A stretch of DNA of 64,000 nt from Ottowia flava (GTDB taxonomy: Bacteria > Pseudomonadota > Gammaproteobacteria > Burkholderiales > Burkholderiaceae_C): assembly GCF_042680565.1 (NCBI RefSeq), contig NZ_JBHUEJ010000015.1, positions 363,905 through 427,904 on the forward strand. Reading direction: 5' to 3'. The translations under genes and the position numbers were made by a program. This document shows positions 24,602-35,035 of the stretch, piece by piece (the stretch's first letter is position 1; every line of letters begins with the position of its first letter). The notes below the pieces were generated by a model. That model had not been told where the DNA came from and ran no database searches. It saw nothing but the letters and a program-made list of their open reading frames with translations.

Positions 24602-25909
24602 TTAAGGTTTCCTTTGTGACAATTCCATGATCATGCGCGCGGTCAGGTACAGGCGCCGCGGAATCGCGTCGATCAGTGCGTACTCGGCCTCGTCGCTGTG
24701 AAAGCCGTACCCCGGCAAGCCCATGCTTTCGACCACGGGCTTGCCCGACAGCGCGGCGTAGCCCGCATCGGTGCCGGCTCCCACGCGGTCGATCACCGCC
24801 AGCGTCTGGCCAAGTTCCGCGTAGATGGCTTGCGCCTGCGCGCCCATCGCCCGCCCACTGGCGTTGGCGGTGAAGCCAGGGCGACCGCGTTCGGCACGGA
24901 TGGTGATTTCCGACTTGGCCAGGCGCTTCTGGTTCTGGATGCGGTCTTCCAGCGTGCGCAGCAAGCCTGTCAGGTCTTCCTCGCGCGCGAATCGGATATC
25001 GGCCTCCAGCTGCGCGCGATCGGGCACCACGTTGGGCACCGTCCCCGCGCTCATGACGGTCCAGTTGAAGCGCAATTCGCGCGCCGGGTTGTCGAGCTCG
25101 CGCGTGCGACCGATGATGTCCGCCGCCTCGACCAGCGCGTTGACGCCCAGTTCCGGGTTGGCCCCGGCATGCGCCGACGCTCCCTGCACCGCCACCTTGT
25201 AGTAGGCAATGCTGGAAGTGCCCAGGATCAGTGGCTCTTCGTGCTGGGAGGTCGGCTCGAACGACAGCACGGCATCGGCCTCGGCGGCCAGCCGCTGGAT
25301 CAGCGCGCGCGAGCCGAACGAGCCGCGCTCTTCGTCGCTGTTGAGCATCACCGTGATCGGCCCGTGTTCCGCCCCGCGCGCCTTCAGCAGCCGCAGCGTG
25401 TGCAGGATCTGCGCGATGCCGCCCTTGTTGTCTGCCACGCCAGGGCCGTAGGCACGATCGCCTTCCACACGAAACGGGTGCTTGGCCAGCGTGCCTTTCG
25501 GGTACACGGTGTCCATGTGGGCGATCAGCAGCAACCGGGTCGCGCCCTTGCCGGGTATCCGCCCGACCAGGTTGTCGCCGACCACGTCGCCGTCAGGCTT
25601 GTGCCGCGTCACCGTCGCACCAACCGCACGCAACTCGCGCTCCAGCACCTGCGCGAGCTGGGCCAGGCCCTCTGCGTTGCCGGTGCCGGTTTCGATGTTG
25701 ACCAGGCGCTCAAGCGTGCGCATCAGCGCGGGTTGCTCCGCGCGCGCGGCCTGCAGCAGGCCGGCGTCAAGGCGGCCGGGCTGTGCGGTGGCGGCGGTCA
25801 CCGTGGATGGGGATGGGTGACCCGTTGTTCCGCCCGTTTCGGCGCATCCCATCAGGCCGAAGACGATCGCCGTCAATCCAGCGGCCAGAGGCAAATTCCA
25901 GCGGTTCAA
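24602..25909 (-). CDS. M20 family zinc metallopeptidase (glutamate carboxypeptidase-like), lipoprotein
   Basis: A di-zinc M20 peptidase close to the carboxypeptidase G2/ArgE type. Zinc ligands: LLIAHMDTVYPKG (His, Asp), GVADNKGGIAQ (bridging Asp), LNSDEERGSFGS (catalytic Glu-Glu), FEPT(S), and a late His in GYGFHSDEAEYA. A TTG at 25909, with AGGGG upstream, gives a proper lipoprotein signal MNRWNLPLAAGLTAIVFGLMGC. A GTG at 26005, overlapping the upstream SDR stop, would add 32 residues and hide the signal, so TTG is preferred (435 residues). Probably periplasmic and membrane-anchored; hydrolyses C-terminal Glu from small peptides or folates by analogy. Confidence 0.85.
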   Translation of the reverse strand: MNRWNLPLAAGLTAIVFGLMGCAETGGTTGHPSPSTVTAATAQPGRLDAGLLQAARAEQPALMRTLERLVNIETGTGNAEGLAQLAQVLERELRAVGATVTRHKPDGDVVGDNLVGRIPGKGATRLLLIAHMDTVYPKGTLAKHPFRVEGDRAYGPGVADNKGGIAQILHTLRLLKARGAEHGPITVMLNSDEERGSFGSRALIQRLAAEADAVLSFEPTSQHEEPLILGTSSIAYYKVAVQGASAHAGANPELGVNALVEAADIIGRTRELDNPARELRFNWTVMSAGTVPNVVPDRAQLEADIRFAREEDLTGLLRTLEDRIQNQKRLAKSEITIRAERGRPGFTANASGRAMGAQAQAIYAELGQTLAVIDRVGAGTDAGYAALSGKPVVESMGLPGYGFHSDEAEYALIDAIPRRLYLTARMIMELSQRKP

Positions 25910-26001
25910 CGTCGGCGCCCCTGTGGGTGCATTCTTTTCATGCGCAGCATGTCTCCTATCGGCCAATCGTAGCCGAGCACCAGGCGGCAGGAGACAGGAC
26001 C

Positions 26002-26676
26002 TCACCAGCCGGACGCAGGCCTGCCATCGTGGTGCACAAAGCGCACCCCCGCGTCCGGCGGAAGCGCGGCCACCACGCGCCGCATGCCGCTAACGCTGTC
26101 GGCCACCGTCACGGGCGCGCTGTCGCCGCCCATGGAGGTCTGCACCCAACCCGGATGCAGGCAGACAAAGGTGCTGCCCGGGTACGCGGTGTGCGCCGAC
26201 GCCACCGCCATGTTCAGCGCCGCCTTACTCACGCGGTACAGCCACGCGCCGGAGCCCGACACGCCGCCGATCAGCCCCATCGCACTCGACACGAAGGCGT
26301 AGCGCCCGCCCGCCGCCTGCACCAGCGGCGCGACCTGTGGAATGGCCTGCATGGCGCCCAGCACGTTGGTGTGCATGACGCGGTCGAACTGCTCGCGCGA
26401 GGGTGGCTGGGTGGCGCTGGCGCGCGAGCACATGACGCCCGCAACGTGCCAGGCGGTATCGATCTTCTCGCCGTCGAGCTGCCAGGAGAGGCCGCTGACG
26501 CTCGCCGGATCGGACAAGTCCACCCGCAAGGCCGTGGCGCCCGCCGCGCGCAGACGCGCCAGGGCGTCGTCACCGCGCGCGGTTGCGATCACGCGCTCAC
26601 CGTCCGCCAGCGCCTGCTGCACCAGTTCCCAGCCGATGCCGCGCGACGCCCCCAATACGAAGGTGGTGCTGGCCAT
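26002..26676 (-). CDS. SDR family oxidoreductase (short)
   Basis: A 224-residue short-chain dehydrogenase-like protein: FVLGASRGIGWELV (cofactor loop near 6-19), HVAGVM where NAG normally sits, FVSSAMGLIGG (catalytic Ser) and YRVSKAALNM (Tyr/Lys). The NAG to VAG change is seen in the C-factor-like SDR subgroup. Substrate unknown. It is 3 bp downstream of the PPOX-type gene and overlaps the reading frame of the M20 peptidase gene, suggesting a small operon. Confidence 0.88.
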   Translation of the reverse strand: MASTTFVLGASRGIGWELVQQALADGERVIATARGDDALARLRAAGATALRVDLSDPASVSGLSWQLDGEKIDTAWHVAGVMCSRASATQPPSREQFDRVMHTNVLGAMQAIPQVAPLVQAAGGRYAFVSSAMGLIGGVSGSGAWLYRVSKAALNMAVASAHTAYPGSTFVCLHPGWVQTSMGGDSAPVTVADSVSGMRRVVAALPPDAGVRFVHHDGRPASGW

Positions 26677-26679
26677 GGC

Positions 26680-27330
26680 TCAGTCCTTCTCCGCCACCGT
26701 CAGGCCTTCGTCGGCCAGCTGGGCCGCGTAGCGCGACCACGCCTGCGCGTCGGTCTCGGTCACGATGTCGGCACCTAGCTGGGCCTTTAGCATCGCATTC
26801 ATCGACGGGAAGGTGCCCGCCGCCGCACGCTCGTCCGCTTCCCACAAGCGCGATCTCATCAAGGCCTTGGGGCAATGCAGGTAGGCCTCCTGCACCGCCA
26901 CCTCGATGACCAGCGCTGGCAATTTGCGCGCCTCGGGCTGAGCGAAGCGCCGGGCGAAAGCGGCCTCGTCGCGCAAGGCGGCACGGCCGTTCACACGCAG
27001 CACTTCGTTCACGCCGGGGATCAAAAAAAGCACACCGATGCGCGGGTCGGCGATCAGGTTTTCCAGCGTGTCCAGACGGTTGTTGCCGGTGGCATCAGGG
27101 ATCAGCAGCGTGCGCGCGTCGGCCACCTGCACGAAGCCCGGCCGGCCACCGCGCGGCGACGCATCCACCAGCGCGTCCTGCGCTGTCGCGCCCGCGCTGG
27201 CCAGCACGCACAGCGGCGCATGCGCGATGAAGCGCCGCATCGTCTCGTCCAGGTGGTCCAGCTCCTTGGCGCGCGAACGCGGCGACGCCTGGGGGTACAG
27301 ACGCCGCAGATCGGCGATGCTCGTGATCAT
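26680..27330 (-). CDS. PPOX-class FMN-dependent flavoprotein (MSMEG_1061-like)
   Basis: A 216-residue split-barrel flavoprotein of the pyridoxamine-phosphate-oxidase superfamily. The family pattern runs RFIAHAPLCVLASAG, DASPRGGRPGFVQVADARTLLIPDATGNNRLDTLENL and IGVLFLIPGVNEVLRVNGRA, ending YLHCPKALMRSRLW. This subgroup is cytosolic and of unknown substrate; reduction or isomerisation of small molecules using FMN or F420 is usual in the fold. First gene of a PPOX-SDR-(M20) string. Confidence 0.9.
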   Translation of the reverse strand: MITSIADLRRLYPQASPRSRAKELDHLDETMRRFIAHAPLCVLASAGATAQDALVDASPRGGRPGFVQVADARTLLIPDATGNNRLDTLENLIADPRIGVLFLIPGVNEVLRVNGRAALRDEAAFARRFAQPEARKLPALVIEVAVQEAYLHCPKALMRSRLWEADERAAAGTFPSMNAMLKAQLGADIVTETDAQAWSRYAAQLADEGLTVAEKD

Positions 27331-27345
27331 GAGGTGCTTTCTCCG

Positions 27346-27403
27346 ATTTTCATAAGAAATAGGCCTCCGACCTTACAACCACCTGCGCAGACAGCTCCTC
27401 ATT
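27346..27403 (-). repeat. TAGCTGC interspersed repeat, copy 8
   Basis: Minus-strand AGCTGTCTGCGCAGGTGGTT followed by GTAAGGTCGGAGGCC and TATTTCTTATG. It abuts the thiolase stop codon and closely matches copy 13. Confidence 0.78.
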
Positions 27404-28580
<1,177 letters not shown>

Positions 28581-28588
<8 letters not shown>

Positions 28589-29690
28589 TTTTGCTCTCCT
28601 TCTGAATTGACTGAATAGAAATAATTCTATCTTCGAGGTTAAAAATCTTGTTCGAACTATCAATCATCAAATTAATTCCCGAGTTTATGGTTTTAGCTAC
28701 GCGCTTCATTTTTCTGGTCATTGCACCCGTCCCTTGAAAGGACTCTCCGAATTTTTTTGTGCTATCTAACGCTTCTCGAGTAGAAACCAGGAAACCCAAC
28801 GCGCTTTCCAAAAATCCCGCGGCATCATTTACAAGCAAGGGCTCCGCCTCAATCTGATCCATTAATGAAATCATCCCTGGCAATACACGATCTAGGTGCC
28901 GCGCGTACTCTGCGGAACCAATTCCAAATCGAGTAGCTGGCCCCTCCAATTCGCCTGCCAGCTGATCGGCGAGCGCGAGTCTGTCGACGGCACCACCGGC
29001 TCGGCTTTCGATCAATCGCACCTGAGCAGTCCCCTTGGTAAAGATCACGCCGATCTCCTCGGTAATAGTCGACAAAACCTCCAACGATTGCGTCAACTCG
29101 ACTATGGCGATCTCGCTCTCCGCTTGAATTTCCAGGAATCCTGGTTCATCAGTCTCTTCATCGTCAATGCGTGCTGTCTCACCCTCTTCCGGCACAAGCT
29201 CACCCCGCGATTCAAACCATATTCGAGTCGCCGCGACGGGGTCACCTCCACTTGACAAGGCGGTTGAAATACTAGACCCAAGCTGTCTTCTGGCTTCTAC
29301 GATACCGTTAGGCGTACGCTTAAAACGGATAGTTCGAATTGCCGATATATCAAATGGCAAATGATCACGCTCGCCAATCTGAACAGTCAGTTTTCCCGTC
29401 GAATGCCTCAGACCAAGTTCATACATTACATTCGGGTTCGCCCCACTTACATCGGCTATGACAAGATAGGCGTCTCTAAGTCGCCTAAAGATTTGGTCAT
29501 TTATTTCTCCAGTTCTCGATATCTGATCAGCTCGTACTGATTGCAAGCCGCAAAATTTGCACGCAGGTTCAATGATCTCTTCGAGAACCTCTATCGCTCG
29601 TTCGTACGCTATGCGCGCGGGACTCCCAGACTCAGCGTCCTTATCGCCGATGGGTCCGATGACAAACGCTTCGAGTTCTCTTCCATCCAT
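28581..29690 (-). CDS. DRHyd/TIR-like (nucleoside 2-deoxyribosyltransferase-type) protein with helical C-terminus; possible defence effector
   Basis: A 369-residue protein with two parts. Residues 1-130 look like a Rossmann-like DRHyd domain: FVIGPIG near 9-15, VRADQISRTGEINDQI near 52-67, and IADVSGANPNVMYELGLRH near 78-96, where Glu91 in YELG occupies the catalytic position of nucleoside deoxyribosyltransferases and relatives. Residues about 165-369 are mostly helical with no recognised domain; no membrane segment is clear. GC is about 45-50% in lines I counted against 65-70% around it, so it was probably acquired horizontally. Such domains hydrolyse N-glycosidic bonds of nucleotides or NAD+ in some immune systems; that role here is inference. 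Its 3' end overlaps the thiolase start by 8 bp. Confidence 0.8.
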
Positions 29691-29717
29691 TTTTTTCCGC
29701 TCCGTTCATAGCACTCA

Positions 29718-31619
29718 CTACTCCGACGGCTCCGCCGTTGTCGGGGTACTTGTATCTGCCCGATCCGCCGGTGTCTCCGCCTGAGCCGCCGCCGGGTCGA
29801 CCAACTCGCCTGCGCCCTTTACCCCGCCATTGAACTCAAACCGCCGGTGCGCCCCGTAGGGGAAGAAGTCCAGCACTTCGCCGCGCTGAATGCGCTCCTT
29901 GGTGCTTTGCCAGAAGCCGGGCTCGAGCAGGTCGGCGTGGTGGCGCATGAAGGCCTCGCGCACGCGCGGGTTGCCAAGCAGGAAGGGGCCGAAGGTTTCG
30001 GGAAAGACGTCGTTCTTGGCGACGCTGTACCAGACCTCGCCACTCATCTCGTCTTCTTCGTTGCGCGGCGCAGGAACCTGCCGGAAGTTGCAGTCGGTGA
30101 GGTATTCGATCTCGTCGTAGTCGTAGAAAACGACCTTGCCGTGGCGGGTGACGCCAAAGTTCTTCCACAGCATGTCGCCCGGGAAAATGTTGGCGGCGAC
30201 CAGGTCCTTGATGGCGTTGCCGTATTCGATGACGACGTGTTCCAGCTGCGCATTGGCGGCGGCGTCATCGGGGCCGGCGTCGAAGGCTTCCTGCAGGTAG
30301 AGGTTGAGCGGGACCATGCGCCGCTCGATGTAGGCGTGGCCAAGGATGACTTCGGTCTGGCCGTCGCCGTCGCGGTCGGACACTTCCAGCTGGCTGGCGG
30401 CGTGCTGCTCCAGCTCAGCGATCAGCGCGTCGTCGAAGCGGCTGCGCGGAAAGGCGAGCAGCGAGAACTCCATGGTGTCAGCCATGCGGCCGACGCGGTC
30501 GTGGCGCTTGACCAGCTGGTACTTCGCGCGCACCTGTTCGCGCGTGGTGTCCTTTGGGGGCGGAAACCAGTCCTTGATGACCTTGAAGACGTAGGGAAAG
30601 CTGGGAAGGTCGAACACCAGCATGACCATGCCCTTGATGCCCGGCGCGATGCGGAAGGCGTCGGTGGAATGGCGCAGGTGCCACAGCAGGTCGCGGTAGA
30701 ACAGGTTCTTGCCCTGCTTGGCCAAGCCGAGTGCGTTGTAGATCTCGGCGCGCGGCTTGCGCGGCATCAGGCTGCGCAGGAACTGCACGTAGCCTGACGG
30801 AATTTCCATGTCCACCATGAAGTAGGCACGCGAGAAGCTGAACAGCAGCAGCATGTCCTCTTCGCCAAACAAGGCCGCGTCGACATAGACCACACCCGGA
30901 TCGCGGTGCAGCAGCGGCAGGGCGAACGGCACTTCGCGAAAGCCGTTGATCAGCTTGCCGACCAGGTACGCGCCCTTGTTGCGGTAGAACAGGTTGGAGA
31001 GCACCTGCACCTGGAAGTTGGGGCGCTGGCGGTCGGTGCCCAGCTCGCTGCGCAGCGCATCGGCCACGCGCTGGGCGTCGCGTTCGATGTCGTCAAAGCG
31101 GCAGCGCAGGTCGTAAGACTTCAGCACCTCCGCCATGGTGGCGTGCAGGGCGTCGATGCTCGGATAGAACGACCGGAAGGTGGGCTTGGCACCGGGGTCG
31201 TCCGTTTCCAGGTACTCCGTGCTGATGGCCGGGCGCACGAAGATGAAGTCGTTGTGGAAATAGCTGCGGTGCAGGATCTTGGTGGTGACCGAATTGAAAA
31301 AGGTCTCGGCCAGCTCGGGCTGCTTGTGCTGCACCAGCAGCCCGATGTAATTGAGCTTGGCCTGTTGCCACACGGCCATGGGCTGGTCGCCGGCCTTGAA
31401 TTCCCGCTCCAGCCGGCGCTGACATTCGCGCACGCGCAGGTCGTAGAACTCGATGCGCTCACGTTGGGCACGCTGCTGACCGCGCCAGTCGCAGGTTTCG
31501 AAACGGTGTTTGGCACGCGCCGACTCCGTGCGGAACAAGCGGTAATGGCGGTTGAAACCGTCGATCATGGCGTGGGCCATGTCGCGTGCCAGGGCGGCAT
31601 CGACGGCGTTCAGCAGCAT
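29718..31619 (-). CDS. aceK: Isocitrate dehydrogenase kinase/phosphatase
   Basis: Bifunctional enzyme that phosphorylates and dephosphorylates isocitrate dehydrogenase, steering carbon between the TCA cycle and glyoxylate shunt. At 633 residues it is full length plus a Glu/Ala/Pro/Thr-rich tail. Recognisable parts include PGIKGMVMLVFDLPSFPYVFKVIKDWFPPPKD (ATP-binding region near 305-345) and FPGDMLWKNFGVTRHGKVVFYDYDEIEYLTDCNFR (near 485-520). Start ATG 31619 is 2 bp from the carbonic anhydrase stop, so the two may be co-transcribed. The aceA/aceB genes are not in the window. Confidence 0.95.
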   Translation of the reverse strand: MLLNAVDAALARDMAHAMIDGFNRHYRLFRTESARAKHRFETCDWRGQQRAQRERIEFYDLRVRECQRRLEREFKAGDQPMAVWQQAKLNYIGLLVQHKQPELAETFFNSVTTKILHRSYFHNDFIFVRPAISTEYLETDDPGAKPTFRSFYPSIDALHATMAEVLKSYDLRCRFDDIERDAQRVADALRSELGTDRQRPNFQVQVLSNLFYRNKGAYLVGKLINGFREVPFALPLLHRDPGVVYVDAALFGEEDMLLLFSFSRAYFMVDMEIPSGYVQFLRSLMPRKPRAEIYNALGLAKQGKNLFYRDLLWHLRHSTDAFRIAPGIKGMVMLVFDLPSFPYVFKVIKDWFPPPKDTTREQVRAKYQLVKRHDRVGRMADTMEFSLLAFPRSRFDDALIAELEQHAASQLEVSDRDGDGQTEVILGHAYIERRMVPLNLYLQEAFDAGPDDAAANAQLEHVVIEYGNAIKDLVAANIFPGDMLWKNFGVTRHGKVVFYDYDEIEYLTDCNFRQVPAPRNEEDEMSGEVWYSVAKNDVFPETFGPFLLGNPRVREAFMRHHADLLEPGFWQSTKERIQRGEVLDFFPYGAHRRFEFNGGVKGAGELVDPAAAQAETPADRADTSTPTTAEPSE

Positions 31620-31620
31620 G

Positions 31621-32325
31621 TCAGACCTCGTCGGCCTGCGGGTCGGTGTCGTCCAGCTCGGGCACGAAGGTGGCGGCGCGCGGATAGCGTTTGATCGCAG
31701 CGCGGTACACGTCCACCACGTGATCGGGCCGCGACATGGTGACCTGCAGGTCCTTGACCTTGCCGTCCTTCAGGCCGTAGCACCAGCCATGGATCGACAG
31801 CTGCTGGCCGCGCGCCCAGGCGTCCTGCACGATGGTCGACTGCGCGACGTGGCCGACCTGCTCGATCGCGTTCATCTCGCACAGCGCGTCTTCCTGCTCG
31901 CCGCCGCACAGGTGCATCAGACGGCCGCGGTGGCGCATCTTCACGTCGTTGACGTGGCGCAGCCAGTTGTCGGCCAGGCCCACGCGCTGGTCGTGCAGCA
32001 CCGCGAGCACGCCGCCGCAGCCGTAATGGCCGACGACCATGATGTGCTTGACCTTCAGCACGTCGACGGCGAACTGGATCACCGACAGCGCGTTCAGGTC
32101 GGACGGCACCACCACGTTGGCCACGTTGCGGTGCACGAACACTTCGCCCGGCGCCAGGCCAATGACCTGGTTGGCCGGCACGCGGCTGTCGGAGCAGCCG
32201 ATCCACAGGTATTCCGGTGTTTGCTGGGCCGCCAGGGTCTTGAAGAAGCCCGGCTGCTCGCGCTCCACCCGTTCGGCCCAGGCGTGGTTGGCATTGATGA
32301 GGTGTTGAAGCGAAGAAGCGGGCAT
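31621..32325 (-). CDS. can: Beta-class carbonic anhydrase
   Basis: Zinc enzyme interconverting CO2 and bicarbonate; 234 residues. Zinc ligands and the Asp-Arg dyad are visible: IGCSDSRVPAN (Cys near 43, Asp near 45) and MVVGHYGCGGV (His near 99, Cys near 102). N-terminal helix and HRNVANVV near 66 are typical of the plant/E. coli Can type. It precedes aceK directly (2 bp), a plausible link between bicarbonate supply and central carbon control. Confidence 0.94.
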   Translation of the reverse strand: MPASSLQHLINANHAWAERVEREQPGFFKTLAAQQTPEYLWIGCSDSRVPANQVIGLAPGEVFVHRNVANVVVPSDLNALSVIQFAVDVLKVKHIMVVGHYGCGGVLAVLHDQRVGLADNWLRHVNDVKMRHRGRLMHLCGGEQEDALCEMNAIEQVGHVAQSTIVQDAWARGQQLSIHGWCYGLKDGKVKDLQVTMSRPDHVVDVYRAAIKRYPRAATFVPELDDTDPQADEV

Positions 32326-32409
32326 GGTGTTTTGGGGGGAATCTTCAGGGCAGCGATCCGGTCGTTGCGCGGGCCGCGACCAGAGTCGGAGGGCAACGCG
32401 TCGACCGAC

Positions 32410-33240
32410 TCAGCGGGCCTGGAACGATTTCAACTGGTTGGCGTAAGCCTCGGCGATGGGGTGGTGAGAAACAATCGTCTCTCCTGAAAACGGACGGTCG
32501 TGGGTCACCAGCATGTAGATGAGCGTGCCGTAGCCCATGACAAAGAGGCCCACACTCACGAAGTAGTTCTTGCGTTGACCATAGACCACCTCGACCAGCA
32601 CCGCGAGCCCGGTCAGCAGCAGGACGCACAACACAGCCCAACGCGAATTGTCCAGCCTACCCGCAGAAAGCTGCGTTCGCTTCTTGCGCAACTTGTCCAG
32701 GTCGGTCAGGTCGCTGGCGAGCACGGCCAACGTGGCGCGCGCCGGCAGGTCGATCTGCGGACTTTGCAGAAGTCGAGCGACGCGAAATTCCATCTCGTTC
32801 AGCGCGCTGCGGGTCTCAATCGGCGTTCGCCGCGTCTGGTAGGTGCGCCAGTCCTGCGGTACGTCGCCATGGACGTAGGCGTACATCAAGCCATTGAGTT
32901 CGGCAGACGAATCCGCAGGCAGCCTGTGAATCGCGCGGACGGCATCGGCCACGGTCGACGCCTCGGCCACCACGGTGTCCTGCGCGTCGCTGTATTTGCG
33001 CCAGATATCGTTGACCAGCAGGCTGATCACCAGCGAGATCGGCAACACCACCGCGGTGACAAACCCCGGTGGAAGGGTCGAGGGAATGGCACGGTTGGCG
33101 CGTCCGCGGTACGCGGCGACCCCCAGGGTGGTCAACACGACCAAGAACGCCATGGCCAGGACACAGACCAAGTACAAGCCGATTTCGCTTATACCGTAGG
33201 CCCAGTCGTACCAAGCAGGCATCTCGGCGTAGTTGTTCAT
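32410..33240 (-). CDS. DUF4239 (bestrophin-like) membrane protein
   Basis: A 276-residue inner-membrane protein with four predicted helices: two N-terminal (about 18-42 and 60-82) and two C-terminal (about 200-220 and 225-245), separated by a soluble helical part. The helical segment VVAEASTVADAVRAIHRLP and FRVARLLQSPQIDLPA is typical of DUF4239, proposed to resemble bestrophin channels. Function unknown. Stands alone upstream of the carbonic anhydrase gene (84-bp gap). Confidence 0.8.
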   Translation of the reverse strand: MNNYAEMPAWYDWAYGISEIGLYLVCVLAMAFLVVLTTLGVAAYRGRANRAIPSTLPPGFVTAVVLPISLVISLLVNDIWRKYSDAQDTVVAEASTVADAVRAIHRLPADSSAELNGLMYAYVHGDVPQDWRTYQTRRTPIETRSALNEMEFRVARLLQSPQIDLPARATLAVLASDLTDLDKLRKKRTQLSAGRLDNSRWAVLCVLLLTGLAVLVEVVYGQRKNYFVSVGLFVMGYGTLIYMLVTHDRPFSGETIVSHHPIAEAYANQLKSFQAR

Positions 33241-33330
33241 AGGGTCTGACTGACAACGGATATAGCGCCGAAGTGTAGTGGCCGCCGTTGACGCAGGACA
33301 ACCTGGCTTCGCAAGGCCCCTGCGCTGTGC

Positions 33331-34512
33331 TTACATGGTCTCGGCGAACAGTTCGCGTCCGATCAGCATGCGGCGGATTTCGCTGGTGCCAGCGCCGATC
33401 TCGTACAGCTTGGCGTCACGCCACAGGCGGCCCAGCGGGTATTCGTTGATGTAGCCGTTGCCACCGAACAGCTGGATGCCGTCGCCGGCCATCTTGGTGG
33501 CCATTTCGGCCGTCCACAGGATGACGCTGGCGCAGTCCTTGCGGACCTGGCGCACGTGCTGCGCGCCCAGCGCGTCCAGGTTCTTGCCGATGGTGTAGAG
33601 GAACGCGCGACCAGCCTGCAACACGGTGTACATGTCGGCGACCTTGCCCTGCACCAACTGGAATTCGCCGATGCTCTGGCCGAACTGCTTGCGGTCGTGG
33701 ATATAGGGCACGACGTTGTCCATCACGGCCTGCATGATGCCGATGGGGCCACCGGCCAGCACGGCGCGCTCGTAGTCCAGGCCGCTCATCAGCACCTTGG
33801 CGCCTTGGTTCAGGCCGCCCAGGATGTTGGCTTCGGGCACTTCGACGTTGTTGAACACCATCTCGCCGGTGTGGCTGCCGCGCATGCCCAGCTTGTCCAG
33901 CTTTTGCGCGGTGGAAAAACCCTTCATGCCCTTTTCGACGATGAAGGCGGTGACACCGCGCGCGCCCAACTCGGGCTCGGTCTTGGCGTAGACCACCATG
34001 GTGTCGGCGTCGGGGCCGTTGGTGATCCACATCTTGGTGCCGTTAAGCAGGTAGTAGCCGCCCTTGTCCTCGGCCTTCAGCTTCATGCTGATGACGTCGG
34101 AGCCGGCGCCCGGCTCGCTCATGGCCAGCGCGCCCACGTGTTCGCCGCTGATCAGTTTGGGCAGGTATTTTTTCTTCTGCGCGTCGTTGCCGTTGCGCTT
34201 GAGCTGGTTGACGCACAGGTTGGAGTGCGCGCCGTAGCTCAGGCCCACCGAGGCGCTGGCACGGCTGATTTCTTCCATGGCGATCATGTGCGCCAAATAG
34301 CCCATGTCGGCGCCGCCGTATTCCTCAGGCACGGTAATCCCCAGCACGCCCAGCTCGCCCATCTTGGGCCACAGGTCCATGGGGAACTGGTCGTTCCGGT
34401 CGATCTCGGTCGCGCGCGGGGCAATCTCCGCCTGCGCGAAGTCGTGTACCGCATCGCGCAGCGCCTCGATGTCTTCACCAAGATCGAAATTCAGGCCAGG
34501 CAGGTTGCTCAT
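33331..34512 (-). CDS. ivd: Isovaleryl-CoA dehydrogenase
   Basis: FAD enzyme of leucine catabolism, oxidising isovaleryl-CoA to 3-methylcrotonyl-CoA; 393 residues. Motifs: ALAMSEPGAGSDVISM near 131 and GGNGYINEYPLGRLWRDAKLYEIGAGTSEIRRM at the C-terminus. The latter has Gly in place of the usual late Glu (YEIGAG rather than YEGTS), and the catalytic base is the internal Glu of LDYERAV near 250: both are diagnostic of isovaleryl-CoA dehydrogenase. ATG 34512 follows GAGGAG. It forms an operon with the thioesterase upstream, behind a LiuR-type operator. Confidence 0.95.
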   Translation of the reverse strand: MSNLPGLNFDLGEDIEALRDAVHDFAQAEIAPRATEIDRNDQFPMDLWPKMGELGVLGITVPEEYGGADMGYLAHMIAMEEISRASASVGLSYGAHSNLCVNQLKRNGNDAQKKKYLPKLISGEHVGALAMSEPGAGSDVISMKLKAEDKGGYYLLNGTKMWITNGPDADTMVVYAKTEPELGARGVTAFIVEKGMKGFSTAQKLDKLGMRGSHTGEMVFNNVEVPEANILGGLNQGAKVLMSGLDYERAVLAGGPIGIMQAVMDNVVPYIHDRKQFGQSIGEFQLVQGKVADMYTVLQAGRAFLYTIGKNLDALGAQHVRQVRKDCASVILWTAEMATKMAGDGIQLFGGNGYINEYPLGRLWRDAKLYEIGAGTSEIRRMLIGRELFAETM

Positions 34513-34541
34513 GGGGTCTCCTCGCTTAGGTAGTTGGGTGG

Positions 34542-34979
34542 TCAGTAGGTTTTGGGCACGGGCACCAGGGTCTGCTGCATCAGCGCGCAAGGGGACGCTT
34601 TGCCCGCTGCGTCGACGTGGTCGACCTCGGCCGTGGTGATGATCAGGCGCTTTCCCGGGCGCACCACGCGCCCCACGGCGCGCAGCGTGCCACCCTGGAA
34701 GCTGGCCAGAAAGTTGATCTTGTATTCGACGGTGACGACTTCCATGCCTTCTGGCGCCACGGTCAGCCCAGCGTAGCCGCCGGCCACATCGGCCAGCATG
34801 CCCATGGCACCGCCGTGAAAGCCGCCCTGCTGCTGCGTGACACGGTCAGCGTAGGGCAGCCAGATCTCAACCACACTGGGCGCAACCGAACGCAATTCGG
34901 CACCCAGTACCGTCAGCATGCCCTGACGAGCGAAGCTCTGGGCGATGCGGTCGTGCAGCGGATCGGTGGCGTGCGTCAT
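34542..34979 (-). CDS. PaaI family hotdog thioesterase in the liu locus
   Basis: A 145-residue hotdog thioesterase. GGFHGGAMGMLADVAGGYAGL near 51-71 is the active-site helix with its conserved GG...Asp pattern, followed by VVTVEYKINFLASFQGG. First gene behind the palindromic operator at 35006 and 29 bp upstream of ivd, so it belongs to the LiuR regulon and could relieve accumulation of branched acyl-CoAs. The exact substrate is not known. Confidence 0.9.
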   Translation of the reverse strand: MTHATDPLHDRIAQSFARQGMLTVLGAELRSVAPSVVEIWLPYADRVTQQQGGFHGGAMGMLADVAGGYAGLTVAPEGMEVVTVEYKINFLASFQGGTLRAVGRVVRPGKRLIITTAEVDHVDAAGKASPCALMQQTLVPVPKTY

Positions 34980-35005
34980 GGGAAGGTGCGGGTGAAAGTT
35001 GGATT

Positions 35006-35035
35006 CTGATTGACGTTTACGTAAACGTCAATCAG
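35006..35035 (-). promoter_or_regulatory. LiuR-type operator for the thioesterase-ivd operon
   Basis: A perfect 30-bp palindrome, half-site CTGATTGACGTTTAC. It overlaps the liuR stop codon (35032-35034) and lies 27 bp before the thioesterase start. Read on the minus strand it contains TTGACG as a -35 with CAGAAT 17 bp further on, so bound regulator would sit on the promoter. Confidence 0.85.
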